From positions 35,938,101 through 36,002,100 of the forward strand of contig CM073321.1 of NCBI GenBank assembly GCA_037043015.1: DNA of 64,000 nucleotides, written 5' to 3'. Below the pieces are notes generated by a model. The model saw only the letters and a list, made by a program, of their open reading frames with translations, was not told where the DNA came from and did no database searches. Below are positions 35,926 through 48,000 of this stretch, in pieces; the stretch's first letter is position 1; the number at the start of each line of letters is the position of its first letter. Source of the DNA: Bryum argenteum (lineage: Eukaryota; Streptophyta; Bryopsida; Bryales; Bryaceae). Both the position numbers and the translations under genes were made by a program.

Positions 35926-37427
35926 CTAAATAGTACTACGTGGACGTGCATCACCAAAAGCCTCATTTCTGTCACGCTTCCCAACAACTCGGGGATAGTC
36001 TCCTTCAAAGGATAGTCCCACACGGGTGATTGTAGTTCGCAAAGGATCATTTAGGTTGACGGGAGCTAAATCGCAGGGTACACCTAGGGCCGTAGAATGA
36101 CTTGAGATATCGGTAATCCGTGCCACAGTGCCTGTCGCTGTATCCGGGATGTTATCACGTGAAGCCGCCACCATTCGACTCGGTACATTGACGTAACTAT
36201 CAAAAACATCATCATCATCATCCATGACGTCTTTGGTGTAGTCCACAGCAGATGCGTCATCTCGAGCAAGATAAATGTACCGCCCTCGCTCCAACTCCGA
36301 GAGCGTCCTCGACCCCTCACTATTGTAAGAGGGACCTGACATCGTAGAGGGACCCATTGGGGGAATATCATCCAGGGAGGCACTTTGTTGTCCATCGCTG
36401 AAAACCTGAATATAATAAAAACAAACACTAAATCTTTAAAAGGCATTCTAATGGTAGACTCACAAGAACAATCGAAAGTGGCAATTCGCAAATCCATGAC
36501 TACAAAATGGTGATGATCTGACCAGACATTAGAACACTGAGTCAAGGAAAAAGAAAAAAAACAAATTTTAACCAATACCGTAAATGAAAGTAATCACGAC
36601 ATGGTTCTTCCATTTAGTAGGAGCTGGTTCCACACATAGGGCAAATTCCGAGACATGATGCCGTACAACTCCGAGTCCTTGGACAAGTCATTGTGAGAGG
36701 GTCTACTAGTCATAACTTGACGGAAGTTCTGCGGACCTCTCAAATGTACGGCAAAACAAAACTCGTGGATTAATTTCAGTAGATAAGAGTCTGAGGGTGC
36801 ACCCAGATGTGAATGGACCCAAGGATCAAGAAAGAGAGTGTTCAGTGGAGGAACAGCCATACAAGCCGCAGGATTGCTATCGACCATAATAAAGTTCTGG
36901 GCGTTGAAATTAGCATCCCTTCTAGTGAAGAGACGTCGACGTGGATATTTAAGTAAGATAGGATTAGTCGTGCAAGGGTACATGGCCGTTGTGTAATTCT
37001 TCAGCAAGAGACCATCGCAGGAGTTTGAGGCCAGTATGATTTGCGGAACGACAACAGTTCTGGAGAAAAGGAAGGTGCAAAGACCGTCGACTACTTCAGG
37101 TTGAAGGGTACTCCAAACGTGGATGTGGCAGAAACGGTTTAACACATTGAGGAATGGTGTAAGTCCAGGACGACAGTATACTACCGTGTCAGCAACTACG
37201 GTGGGGATAGTTGACGAAAGAACAGGAGGGTATTTGGGATCGGAAAAAATAAGGTACTGGGATGGGGCTTGAGACATAGGGGTAGTGGAACAAAGGACGC
37301 CGTTCAACTCCAACACCACATTCAACCACTTGGGCATGGACCGGTATCCATTGAATGATGGCACAGGCGGTAGGGGTTGACCGAGGGTTGTAGGGAAAGT
37401 CTTGCTTGAAGATTTGGACAATCTAGC
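35926..37427 (-). pseudogene. FCP1/NIF-like phosphatase domain, C-terminal part of the E3 cargo gene
   Basis: Exons (minus): 37427-36579 (acceptor TGCTGCAG, no ATG, so spliced from upstream), about 36538-36470, about 36405-35926. The first has the FCP1/NIF haloacid-dehalogenase layout: KWLNVVLELNGVLCS (nucleophile strand, with Glu where Asp is expected), VVYCRPGLTPFLNVL, HIHVWSTL, and FIMVDSNPAACMAV (the distal D-x-x-P). FCP1 enzymes dephosphorylate the RNA polymerase II tail. The nucleophile change, plus TGA 36594 in this exon, argues against activity here. The E0 copy keeps Asp (WLNVVIDIKGIL). The last exon is acidic and disordered (DVMDDDDDVFDSY). Probably the same gene as 37970-43523. Confidence 0.6.
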
Positions 37428-37969
37428 CTGCAGCACAACAAATGACAATAGTGGATGATATTAAAACAAGAGTGTTACCTTGTGAAATGCTGAAGCATGC
37501 AAATGACTGCTCGGAGTGATTGACGACCGGACCGCCACACCGACGCACAGGTCAAGGTGGTCGGTGGGGGTTCTGGTGGCAAGCGGACGGAATAAAGTAC
37601 TCAGAGGCGCGACCCGATAAAAGAATGACGATATTTAGCGCCAAGAATGAGGGAGAATGACGCGGACGCAGTGCAGACGCAAGTGATAAAATAAAAAGTC
37701 TTCATTTTATTGAATGGGGGGTCACTACATGGTACTATCTACAATCGTGGCACACCATCCAATAATTCGAAGACTAACTCGCAAGACCTACTCGCCGTCT
37801 TCAATGCCGGACTCCTGTAAAACAAGGAGCGCCGGCTTTAAGAATTATTACAAAATCAAAAATCATTCAAGCAGAGCAATAATATGAGCAGATGCTCATC
37901 AACCAGATAAACAAAAATTTAGGTCGACCCAACCTAAACAAGATTTGCAACAATTGATAAGAAGCTCAC
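37428..37969. other. Intron of the E3 cargo gene
   Basis: GT donor at 37969 (GTGAGCTTC), acceptor TGCTGCAG at 37428. It contains one element-wide palindrome (TTTAGGTCG...CCTAAA at 37917-37939) and a GC-rich patch at 37510-37690. No gene. Confidence 0.55.
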
Positions 37970-40293
37970 CGTGGAATTAGTCGCAGGTACTGAGTCCAGT
38001 TCGTTGATCGCAGAGACAAGGGAGATTGGGGCACCCTGAACCGCTCTTTGTGCATCTTCCTGCAAGTCTTGACTACCCTCGGGAACCTCATGCACGGAGG
38101 TTGCATCAACCGAAACGGAGGTCACCAAGTGTGAGGTAGCACCATCAAGAAGATCTTCATCTGCTCGTCCGTGGTCGCTTGCTTCGTAATCAACGTTGTC
38201 GTTTCGGTGGCCTGGCGTCTCGAGCGGATGAACGCCATCGTTCTCCTTGTGCTTGGCGATATCAGCTTCCGAACGAGATGCGTCACTGATGACCTGCTCA
38301 ATAACAACGTCGGGTACTGGCGTAGCCGGAGTAGGAAGAATGCAGGCTGGAACTGCAGGATTTGGTTTAGCTGCGAGTTCGGGTGGAGTTTGGCTGGTGA
38401 AAGTCTAAGCCCCACAGATAGCCAAAGTAGGCTGATTGACGGGGTTGTAGGAGGCAAAGGGAAGAGCCACCTGTGCTGTTTGCGTCAACAAGACCCTCAA
38501 ATCGCTCAAATTGCCAGGGAATCTGGAATTTGAGTTCTCCAAATTCGCAAAGTTCGACTCGACTTTGAGTTGATCCTCTCGCTGTTGCTCGTCCAACCTC
38601 GCAAGATCTGCAAGTCTTTACGCCTCCCGTCTTGCATTTGCGGCTTCTTCTTCAGCTCGTTTTGCAGCCCTTATCTCTTCCTTTTCCTTATCACTCTGGG
38701 CACGCTTGGCATCCTTCAAGAGTGGAACGGGAATGTTCGACTCAATCTTGACTCGCGGCTGTGAAGGTTCACCCTTCTCTTGCAGACCGAGACCAAGATT
38801 GATAAGCGGATCGTCGGCCTCGTTTGCTGGCGTGGGGGAATTCGGCTCACCCGAGAAATCAAAAAATGACGTCTCCACCTTCTCAGCAGGGTCGTCAGCA
38901 TGAGTATTCCAAACACCCTTCTTCAACAAAGGGAGGTACCGTCGGCGTTCAGGGGCAGGAGCAGGTAATGCGAGCATAAGAGACGGCGGACGCGGGGATG
39001 ATTCTCTTGTAAGTGGCGCAGGCGGGGATGGCTCTCTTGCAAGTGGCGGAGGCGGCGTTGATCCCCTTTGTACTGCTGGATCCGACGATGGGGCTTGCAT
39101 AGGAGCCGGGGGGGATACGTCATCATCTCCCAAATTCATAGGAGAGGGATCGATATTGTTATCCTTGTCAGACCCTGCAGTTCCCTCCTCGGCACTCTCT
39201 TTGGCGTTCTCTTCGTGAGAACTATCGGAAGTGTGCGCATCTCTGGGCAACCTCTCTTGCCCGAGAACGAGGTCCTCCTCTGAATTAGACCCGAAAACAT
39301 CATTTGCAGCCTTGGTGGGGGTCTCTCGACAATGATCAGAGTTGTCTTCTTCATTATCATCGTGGCTACGAGTTTCGGGGAGGCCCGTGGAGGCGAGTGT
39401 CTCCTCAAGGAGTGTAGGGGGATTTAGGTCGATGCGACCTAAACCCCCACCGCGGGCCAAGGAGCCGCGACGCTCGACCAATGGAAGAACTTCATCAACG
39501 TCGTCATTGGAGCTAAGATTTATCAGCAGGTTCCTGTAAACAGGATCGATGCTCTGGATGGGCTCAATGCTTAGAGCCGGCACGCCAGAAGGCCCACTAG
39601 GTGCGTGTGACGACCACGACCACGCCCATGCCCACCACGACCACCGGATGAACGAGCGCCACCAGACGACGGATTACTACCACAAGCACGGCCACCAGAC
39701 GATGGACGACCACCACGAGCAACACCAGCAGACGACGGATCGCCACCACCAGCAGGCGACGGATCCCCACCACCAACAGACGATGGTTTGCCATCAGGAG
39801 CCACAGCAGGAGAGGATGCCTCACCACGACGAGCACGACCACCAGATGACGATGCCTCCCCACGACCACGACGAGCAGATCCGGTAACCCCAGCCTGAGG
39901 CGGTCACCCAGGCTTCGGACCACGAACCCAAACTGAATTCACATAGGCGTCCACACAGAAGTCGTTCGGATCGAGATTAAAACTACTTTCTCGGACGGCT
40001 ATGTACTTATCCAACTCATCTTTGTCCTCGTAGACAATATGAGTCTGAAGATTAAGCATCTGCGAAATGAAAATACAAAGTTAGTCTACTAAGAAGAACA
40101 GAAGAGCGGATGTGAACTTGACAAAAACAGACATTTAGGTGGCATTGACCTAAATGCCCAAATCAGTGTCAAGTCTGAAGAATGCCAAGTAAATCTAGTG
40201 TACTTTAGACTGAGCCGAAATAAATTGACAAGTAAAACGGAAGAGCAGATGCGAACTTGACAAAAACAGACATTTAGGTGGCATCGACCTAAA
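37917..40293. repeat. E3 family palindromes in introns and linker
   Basis: Arms TTTAGGTCG and CGACCTAAA, or close variants, occur at 37917-37939 (intron), 39423-39443 (perfect arms, 3-base spacer, inside coding linker), 40134-40155 and 40273-40293 (both in one 258-bp intron). Degenerate tandem versions fill 41706-41820 (intron). The same half-sites form the minisatellites at 43.2-44.3 and 50.8-51.9 kb. Confidence 0.85.
37970..39583 (-). pseudogene. Disordered linker of the E3 cargo gene (acidic, Pro-rich, coiled coil)
   Basis: Main open frame 39583-38618: acidic and Ser-rich (NDDVDEVLPL, HDDNEEDNSD), then Pro-rich (STPPPPLAREPSPPAPL), then a charged helix (KEKEEIRAAKRAEEEAANAR). A shifted frame continues through 38.6-37.97 kb to a GT donor at 37969. 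E0 has the same order (62.8-61.76 kb). It connects the methyltransferase-like and FCP1-like domains, in the manner of a flexible tether. No domain recognised. A palindrome (39423-39443) sits within the coding sequence. Confidence 0.5.
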
Positions 40294-43200
40294 CGCCCAA
40301 AGGAATGAGAAACTTACAATTCCTGCAAGCATGGGCTTTGTTCCACCCATGATCGACAATAAATCTGTTTCCTGGAACAATAAACATTCGCAGTACGCGA
40401 ATGTAAAACTCCAAGCGCAACTCGTTGTCGTTGATGCAGAAATCGAACTCCCTGTAAGCTCCTGGTTCTGATACAGGGGCAACTCCGGGGCATAGAATAC
40501 CTCCGGAATTTCATCGAATACCTCCGATACCTAGTGGGTTCTTTTCAGAAGAAACAAGAGTGGAATGCGGTGTTTGTCCACGACCTTCCCCTCCAAGATA
40601 CCGTTGAGACGCTCATTGTTCGCGGGAGCGTAGTGAACTGCCTTTGACTTGTACAAATCCTTGAAAGCGTTGAAATATACGACGGACTGGCAATGACGAT
40701 CGATAGTCTCCGTAATAATAAGCCAGACGTCAGGATTCTTGATGGAGGGGTCATACACAGAATCCTTCCAAGCATTCAGGAAGTCCTTGAATTAGACATT
40801 CGAAATATCGTCCACTCTGCTACTATGGCCCGGGACGCATCTGAGGTCGATAATGCCCAACGCGCATCTTCCATCGTCCCAAGTATACCCATCATCCCAG
40901 CCAGCGAATTGAAACGTCTCAGCATCAAACATTCTTGTGTGAAGTTCCGGGATTGGCAGCGAAAAATCCCCTTTCACTTCCAAAAACTTCTTGAAGAACT
41001 CTGCAGCGTACTCGGAGATCTCTTCAGAATTCTTGTTCTTCGTCCTCTTCTGGCGGTAGTCGCTGAAGAACACGTCCTCGGGCACGGAAAGGAGCATCGA
41101 CATGGTTTGCCGATTGACGTTGTATTCGAACTTGAAAAGCTTCCACTTTTCAACCACAAACTTGTCAGCACTGTCGAATAACCCCAGTGCTGGCCTGATG
41201 TTGTGGAACTCTCTTGCAACTCATTTCTTCCTCTTGCGCTTCTCCAGCCACACCTTTATCGAAATGCACTCCCAGTAGTTCATTTTCGGTTTCTTCAAGG
41301 ACACCTTGGGATACGGTAGGTCCCGGTCCGGAGTCCTATTCAGAAGATGAAGCGCTAGTGTTTTGAAGTCGTGCTCCTCAAATCCAGACATTTGTCTGAA
41401 GGTATCGCGAGTCAAGACGATGTCCTTATGTTTTGACTCCCAATCAAGAGCCCGGTTGAAAGGGTCGCAAGTGTCGGGGTCGATCAACTCTCCCATCCCA
41501 ACTGCAATGATAACTCCGGACCACAGCTGGTACACCTCCTCAGAAGCGGTGATGATTTCTAATTCGTTGAGGAGGTCCGCTGGCTTCAAGAGCTTGTCGA
41601 GGGATTTCGTGTTGATACTCATGAAGCGTTTCACCATGGCCTCTTCAAAATCGTAAATAAGAAAGAGCGACATCAATTCAAGAACATGACGGGATGATCA
41701 TATAGCTCGAGTCCAGCTAAACGCACGGAATTTAGGTCGAGTCTAGCTAAACGCACAGAATTTAGCTTGCATCGGCATAAACACCTGAAATTAAGGTTGC
41801 GTCAAGCTAAATGCCACAAATCAAGAAGATAAAATTATAAGAAAATGCAGGACTTACCTCATAGTTCTTTCGAGCGATAGCTTGCTCGATTGTTTCCCGA
41901 CCAGACTTCGGCTTTGCACCACACTTTGCGGGCGACCCGTATTCTATCCAAACGCTTCTCGCGGCCAATATGTTTGTGGCCCACGATGGTGTAAATGTTC
42001 CCGCGTTGTTGGTCTTGTTCGCCATGATAGACACGTCCATGATCATCTTCGCGTTTGAATGCCAAACAATATGAGCCCGCCAAGTCTTCAAGGCGGTAAT
42101 CTTATCGGCTGAGATTCTAGCCTCCTTGATAAGCTCCTTCGCAGCTTTGACGTGATGCTGCCCATCGATCACACGGAAGTTGCACTTTGACTCGAGCAGT
42201 GCATCCCAGTTCCAAGTCGCAGGAGCCACAGTGATGATGGGCATGATGATGATGGTCTGCATTGAATTCAAATCGATCGAATTCGTTAGGATATTCTTGT
42301 AATGGACAACTCCAGCGGGCTCAAGCTTTCGGACGATGAAGCGCGCATCAGCTTTCTCGAGGAGTTCGATGTCCACATTGACAGGTGCCGAGTCCTTGCC
42401 AAAAAACGTAACAAGGCTCGCACTTTTCCCAAAAGTCCTTCAGAGTCTTACTTGCAGCTTCGTAGTCGATGTCCTTCTCGGTTGTGGCATGCTTGATTGA
42501 AGGATTCATGTACGTAATTGTACTGCCTGCCAAATTACTCTTGATTCTCTTAGGCTGCTTAACTGGCGAGGGGTTCGAGTTGCGGCGTTTCCGCGAAGGC
42601 GTAGGAGTTACCTCAATGGAGGCCATACCAGACCGCACTGTTCCTGACCCGGTACCCTCCTCAAAAGCAGGCATGAGTGCCTTCCTTGCGGGTGCTTTGC
42701 CTTTCGCCTTGCTTCTCTCGTAGTCGTTCAGAGCACTCCAGATATGCATGCAATGCTGCTGGTACGTCTGCACAAATTTCATCGAAGAGCTCACATTCAG
42801 TATTCCACCCATGATGTGGTCTACGAGCCCCGCCTCCGTCTTCCCAACCATGTAACCCTTGATAGTGTCGTGCGAGTATCGCACTTCATTTGAAGGAAAG
42901 ACGATGGTGAAGACGAATCCACGAACGTAGGTCACCTTGAGCGTGATTAAAAGGTGTGACTCCTCATAGTTCACCGCGTATATGAAAGTGTCGTTGCAGA
43001 ATGGGAGATGGGTAGGATTAGTTCGAGACTGTTGAAACAGGTGGAAAATTCCTTTCTCCTTCGGGTACAAGGACCACGACACAATAGAATTTGGCCTAGG
43101 AGTCCACAACATGCCGTATTGCTCGACGTCTGCGACAGCAGAGGCAAGTACATCTGTAGGCTTCACAACAAGGGGCTCCAAGTATCCTTCAATAGTACTA

Positions 43201-43523
43201 AGGTCAAACGGTACCTGATTTTAAAGAAGCAACAAGATGTGCGTTTAGCAAGCATCTACTTAAAAGATGTGCGTTTAGCAGGCATGTACCTAAAAGTGGT
43301 GTCTTTAGCAGGCACCTACCTAAAAGATGTGCGCTATGAAGTCCTCTACCTAACATCTACTGGATATGAATTTAAAAACAAACGATCAGAATTTAAAAAC
43401 AAACCATTAAAGTACAAGAAAAATTCATACCTGATTGTCAAGAGGTTCATCCTGACTTCCAGAACGGATGTCCCTCTCTGCGGGAGCGGGAACGATTGTA
43501 GCAGTCTGCTTGGTGTGAGCCAT
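39571..43523 (-). pseudogene. E3 ParB-like and methyltransferase-like domains (5' part of cargo gene)
   Basis: Exons (minus): 43523-43431 (ATG, MAHTKQTATIVPAP), 43214-41858, 41640-40318, 40059-39571. Exon 2 has a basic nuclear-signal-like stretch (SRKRRNSNPSPVKQPKR). A one-base break at a T6 run near 42410 follows, then the ParB/sulfiredoxin signature NFRVIDGQHHVKAAKELI (about 42130-42180). Exon 3 shows GIIDLRCVPG where motif IV would be. Its end and exon 4 give MGGTKPMLAG then LQTHIVYEDKDELDK, the shape of methyltransferase motif I with a following acidic residue. Exon 4 ends in a Gly/Ser/Arg-rich tail. Stops TGA 41221, TAA 40792, TAG 40531 and TGA 39904 are all C-to-T type; two compensating frame shifts lie near 40350-40450. 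Same domain order as the E1/E2 cargo, suggesting a common ancestor. Confidence 0.58.
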
Positions 43524-44295
43524 GTCTGCAATTTAGCGCAATAACTGTGTGTTTAGCAGGCAGCTACCTAAAAGCTGTCCAATATGAGGCATCTACCTAA
43601 CAGATGTGCGTTTTGGAGGCAGCTACCTAAAAGATCTGCGTTAAGCAGGCAGCTACTTAGAGATGTGTGTTTAGCAAGCATCTACCTAAAAAAGGTGTGT
43701 TTAGCAGGTACCTACCTAAAAGATGTGCGCTATGAAGTCATTTACCTAACATCTGTGCATTTGGAAGGCAGCTACCTAACAGAAGTGTTTTAAGGAGGCA
43801 GCTAAGTAAGAGGTGTGCGATAAGGGGGCAGCTCCCTATAAGGTGCATTTAGCAGGGAGCTACCTAAAAGCTGTGGGTTTAGCATGGTGCTACGTAAAAC
43901 ATGTGCGTTTATCAGGGAGCTAGCTAAAAGATATGCGTTAAGAAGGCATGTACGTAACATCTGTACGTTAAGGAGGCAGCCACGTACGAGCTATGCTTTA
44001 ATGAGGCAGCTACGTAAAAAATGTGCATTTAGCAGGGTGCTACCTAAAAGCAGTTCGTTTAGAAAGCAGCTACATCAATGGTGTGCGTTTAGAAAGCAGC
44101 TACCTAAAAGCTGTGCGTTTGAAAAACAGCTACCTAAAAGCAGTGGGTTAAGCAGGCAGCTACGCGAGAGCTCTGCGTTTAGGAGGCAGCTACCTAAAAA
44201 GTGTGCGTTTAGCAGGCAGCTACCTAAAAGCTGTGCGTTTAGCTCGTGAAATTGGAGATACCAGTTTTTGCGACCTAAAAGATGTGCGTTTAGCT
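43245..44295 (-). repeat. E3 left minisatellite (degenerate ~28-30 bp units)
   Basis: About 35 degenerate units, typified by GTGCGTTTAGCAGGCAGC then TACCTAAAAGCT. It is the inverted counterpart of 50831-51935. It occupies the first intron and leader of the minus-strand cargo gene, whose first exon (43431-43523) lies within it. Confidence 0.85.
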
Positions 44296-44530
44296 CGTAA
44301 AATAGGAAATACCTGATTTTGCGACCTTAATGCACACCCATCGATCTAAATGCACACCCATCGACCTAAATGCACAATGTAAAATGTAGAGCGCGGAGAG
44401 TCGAAAAATGCAAGATCAGATTGGAATTGAAATGCAAATGCGTAAGAAATCGGGATCGCGTATGCAAATTGCGTACTTGCTAAGAGTGGAGAGAGGAAAA
44501 GCAAGCGCGCTTGAAATGTTGAGACCCTAG
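44296..44530 (-). promoter_or_regulatory. E3 promoter-like arm, left (inverted copy of 50612-50830)
   Basis: The reverse complement contains AAGCGCGCTTGC, CTCTCTCCACTCTTAGCA, TTACGCATTTGCATTTCAAT, TCGACTCTCCGCGC and TGTGCATTTAGGTCGATGGG, nearly identical to 50612-50800. It lies directly upstream of the minus-strand gene. A shared sequence upstream of two genes, each reading away from the core, suggests a duplicated promoter. Confidence 0.65.
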
Positions 44531-44639
44531 CCGCAAATCAGAAATCAAAACAAGAACGACCTAATCGCAGCCAAAACCCCAGCTCAAACGCAGCTCAATC
44601 GCAGCAGTAAAATCCCCAGCTCAATCGCAGTAGAAATCC

Positions 44640-45070
44640 CAGCATAATCGCGCTAAGAGGGCGACGTAGAACACCAGCAAGAAGACCGCGACGATCGGCG
44701 CAAATGCGCGAAGGTGGGAGGACCTGCGACGACAAGAAGAACGAATGGCGCGGAGCTGAGTAGGAGGAGCGGCAAACGGCAATGCGAGCGAAAAACAGCG
44801 AGAGTGTTGGCGGGACGCTCGCGCGGGAGATGTCGGCGACCCCGCCGACTGCCCAGGGTATGGGCCACGTGGCGGCTGCTCGGGCTGCCCTACGAACATT
44901 AGGCGGCGCTGGGCCGGTGCCCCGGCTGCCCCTAGGTGCCCGCTGCCCGTCCGTGATGGGGCAGCGCTGCCCCGGGTGCCCTGGCTGCCCCGTGCTGCCC
45001 GTTGCCCTTACGGGATGGGGCCCCGCTGCCCGGTGTGCCCCGACTGCCCCGTGGTGCCCGCTGCCGTAGT
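44640..45070. other. GC-rich block on the left edge of the AT-rich core
   Basis: Very GC-rich; 44911-45066 is a short tandem pattern of GGTGCCC, GGCTGCCC and CGCTGCCC words with many CpG. Open frames on both strands reflect composition. No gene recognised. Confidence 0.6.
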
Positions 45071-48000
45071 ATTGTAATTTTTTTGTTTTTTTTATTACTA
45101 CAGTTTGTTAAATTCATACACTGTAATTCACAATATTTATTTTTGTATGTTTTTTTTTTGCACTTCCATTACTTACAAAATGTCCAAATTTATTAATTTT
45201 CTAATTCTTAGAATATTCTCTAGACGACTTTACTGCACTTTTTGAGATTTATTTAACCCCAAAGAGTCCAAACAAGCGGATTATGATCGAACCTCATTTT
45301 TGAAGAGCAATAAGCAAATTATATAAGTTACTTTTTTATTTATTTTGTAACCTATTTGAAGTTTGTTAAGTTATAAACGCCATTCAATTCTCAAGACTCT
45401 AATTGATTTGTTAGAATGATTGTTCCGAATTAGCCTTCAATCACAAACACGACAAAGTTTCCTTATTCTAAGATTATTCGGCGTAATTATTATGGATTCT
45501 TATTATTTACTTCTACTTTATTATGATTTTATCATATAATATTTGTAATGTGTAGTTTTTTGTTTCAAATGATTTTGATATTGGATTTGCAATGATGTTT
45601 TGCCAACAGTAAAAATGAAGAATGTATGATACTTGAAAAACTATATCTCTCTCATCCACCGTTAGAATTCAACTTAATTTTTTGAAATGGCCTCCAATGT
45701 TTTGAAATGTTCAGTAGTTTCTACGATTGCATGACTTTAATTTCAGCCAAGAAATTTTTTTGATGTATTTTTGTTAAATAAAAAACTCGTAAAGATAAAT
45801 GCGAACAACTTAATCTCATTGGTTATAATTTCATTGCAATACGTATATTAGTAGCAATTTTACAACATAGTCTAAATAATAAAATTTTGCAATTATTTTG
45901 CAATTATTTTGCAATTTTGCAATTTATTTTTGATATTAATAAGTTATGTTCTTCCAATTTATAAGACCTCAAATATTGGTCCACAATTAACGATTATAAT
46001 ACAGTTATTAAGACGATGCTTCATCATAATTATGTTGTTCATATTGTATAAAACATCTAAGTTTTTCTTCTAACTTCTCGAGTTTTAAGCATTTAAAATC
46101 TTGTCATTTCATATAAATTATTACATATAATTGCTTTATTCGTTTGTTTTTGTCAAAATTGTATCATTTTTATATAGTCATTATTAGCTGGAATTCAACT
46201 CTCTTTGCTGTTATTAATATATTTGTAACTACACATCTACTGTAGTTGTATGCTTAATTTTTTAATTGTTTGCTATAAAATGAGTTACATAAATTAAACT
46301 CAAAAAAAAATAAAAAATAATAACACTTTTATTTCAAATTTTTTTATACATTTTGAATGTTTAAACTGTTATTAAATTTACATTCTACTTTTGTATATCT
46401 TACTTATTTATTAATGTTAGTTATATAAATTTCATAACATTACATATAGATGCGATTATGTCAATAATATTTCTTTGCATTTCTACAATTCTTTTTTTTT
46501 TTTTAATAATAATCATAACATGATACTTACCTAGCCAAATAATGGAATTTTTCTATTCGTTTCATTAATCTATTTTTTCATTATTTTTAGATATTTTGTT
46601 CATTTTGAACAGTATTAATCAGAATGAACCGTATAGATGTAATACTGATATAATTTTAGATATTAGATTTTATAATCTATACACGCTAATTTTTAGTTTA
46701 ATCAAAATTTATAATTTTTCTTAGTTTTTAATTTGCTACTTTACTTCTTTTTTTGAAATTTGTATCAATTTATATTTTTATCAATAGAGTAAAATAGTTT
46801 ATTTTTTTCATAAAAGTATGGATATTTCAATCTTACATTTCTCTAAGATACTAGTTATTCAATTTTAATTGCAAAATTGATCAACATTCAATCTATATTG
46901 AATATATTCGCAAGCATTTACAATTAAAATAAGTTTTAAATGAAAAACATCCTAATAAATTACATTTCTTCTTTTTCTGAACATGATTTCTTGGTTTTTT
47001 TTCGTTTTTATATGCGACGGTGTATATCAAACAAGTAACGGAGTATATCAAACAAGCAACGGTATATATCAAGTGAGCAACAGTGTATATCAAACAAAAA
47101 CATTGTTTATGTAATGACAGGTCACAATTTAAAATCAAAGAAAGAAACATAATTCTTTATCTTCTTATGTATCAAAACTGAAATTTGCCTATGCGCATTA
47201 GTTATGTCAGAAACACAATCGCAAACTCGGTAGGAAAGAACTTTGTATTTGCCGATTCTACAACCTTTTATCATAGCTGTAGCAATGTTTCAACACTCCT
47301 AAACATAGAAGAATGCAAAATATATAAGACTTATTGCAATCTTTTCACACAAAATTGAAACTCAACACAAGTCAAGTGTCGTCTCTCACTTCTTCAAAGA
47401 AATGTAAGGAAGTATTAAAGTGCACGCCAGAAGATAAAATTATCCATATTGATGAAAAATTAAGAAAATCATTTATGATCGAATAGTTTCATTCGTTTCG
47501 ATTTTAATAATCAATCTAGATTCTCTGGATATATGTACATTGTTGCTGCTTGGGGGTTTATTGGGTGATTTTCTGAAGAGTTCGTCACTTCGTCCGGACA
47601 ACATGGTGAAAGATCCTGGCTTGGATAGCTGATGAGATAGATAGCGCGTGGATGGGTGCAGGTCCGAACTTGAGTGGATTGTTCGGAAGAACGTCAGGAA
47701 CGACCGCTGGATACACCTTCTCCAAAGCCAACAAGGAATAGTGTTGTAATTCAATATAATGGTATCATTCACTGATTTTGAGAAATATTACATATATGAC
47801 TAAATATGAACAACGCGCGTTCTACAATTAAGACAATAGTTGCAAATTGATTTCTAAAATTTAGGTTCCATGAAGATATTCTTTTAATATGTAGATTTTA
47901 AGATCATAGATGGAGGGATCTCCCCATGTTTTAAAGTCCATAAATAAGCCGAAAGTCCATATTTAGTTAAATGATGCATAAATGTGGGTTTAACTTGAGT

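Noticed and set aside
39549-39887. His/Asp-rich plus-strand protein
   Set aside because: Antisense shadow of the Gly/Ser/Arg-rich tail of the minus-strand cargo gene; composition driven by short repeats.
43245-44295. CRISPR-like array
   Set aside because: Units are contiguous without unique spacers and the context is eukaryotic; it is a minisatellite.
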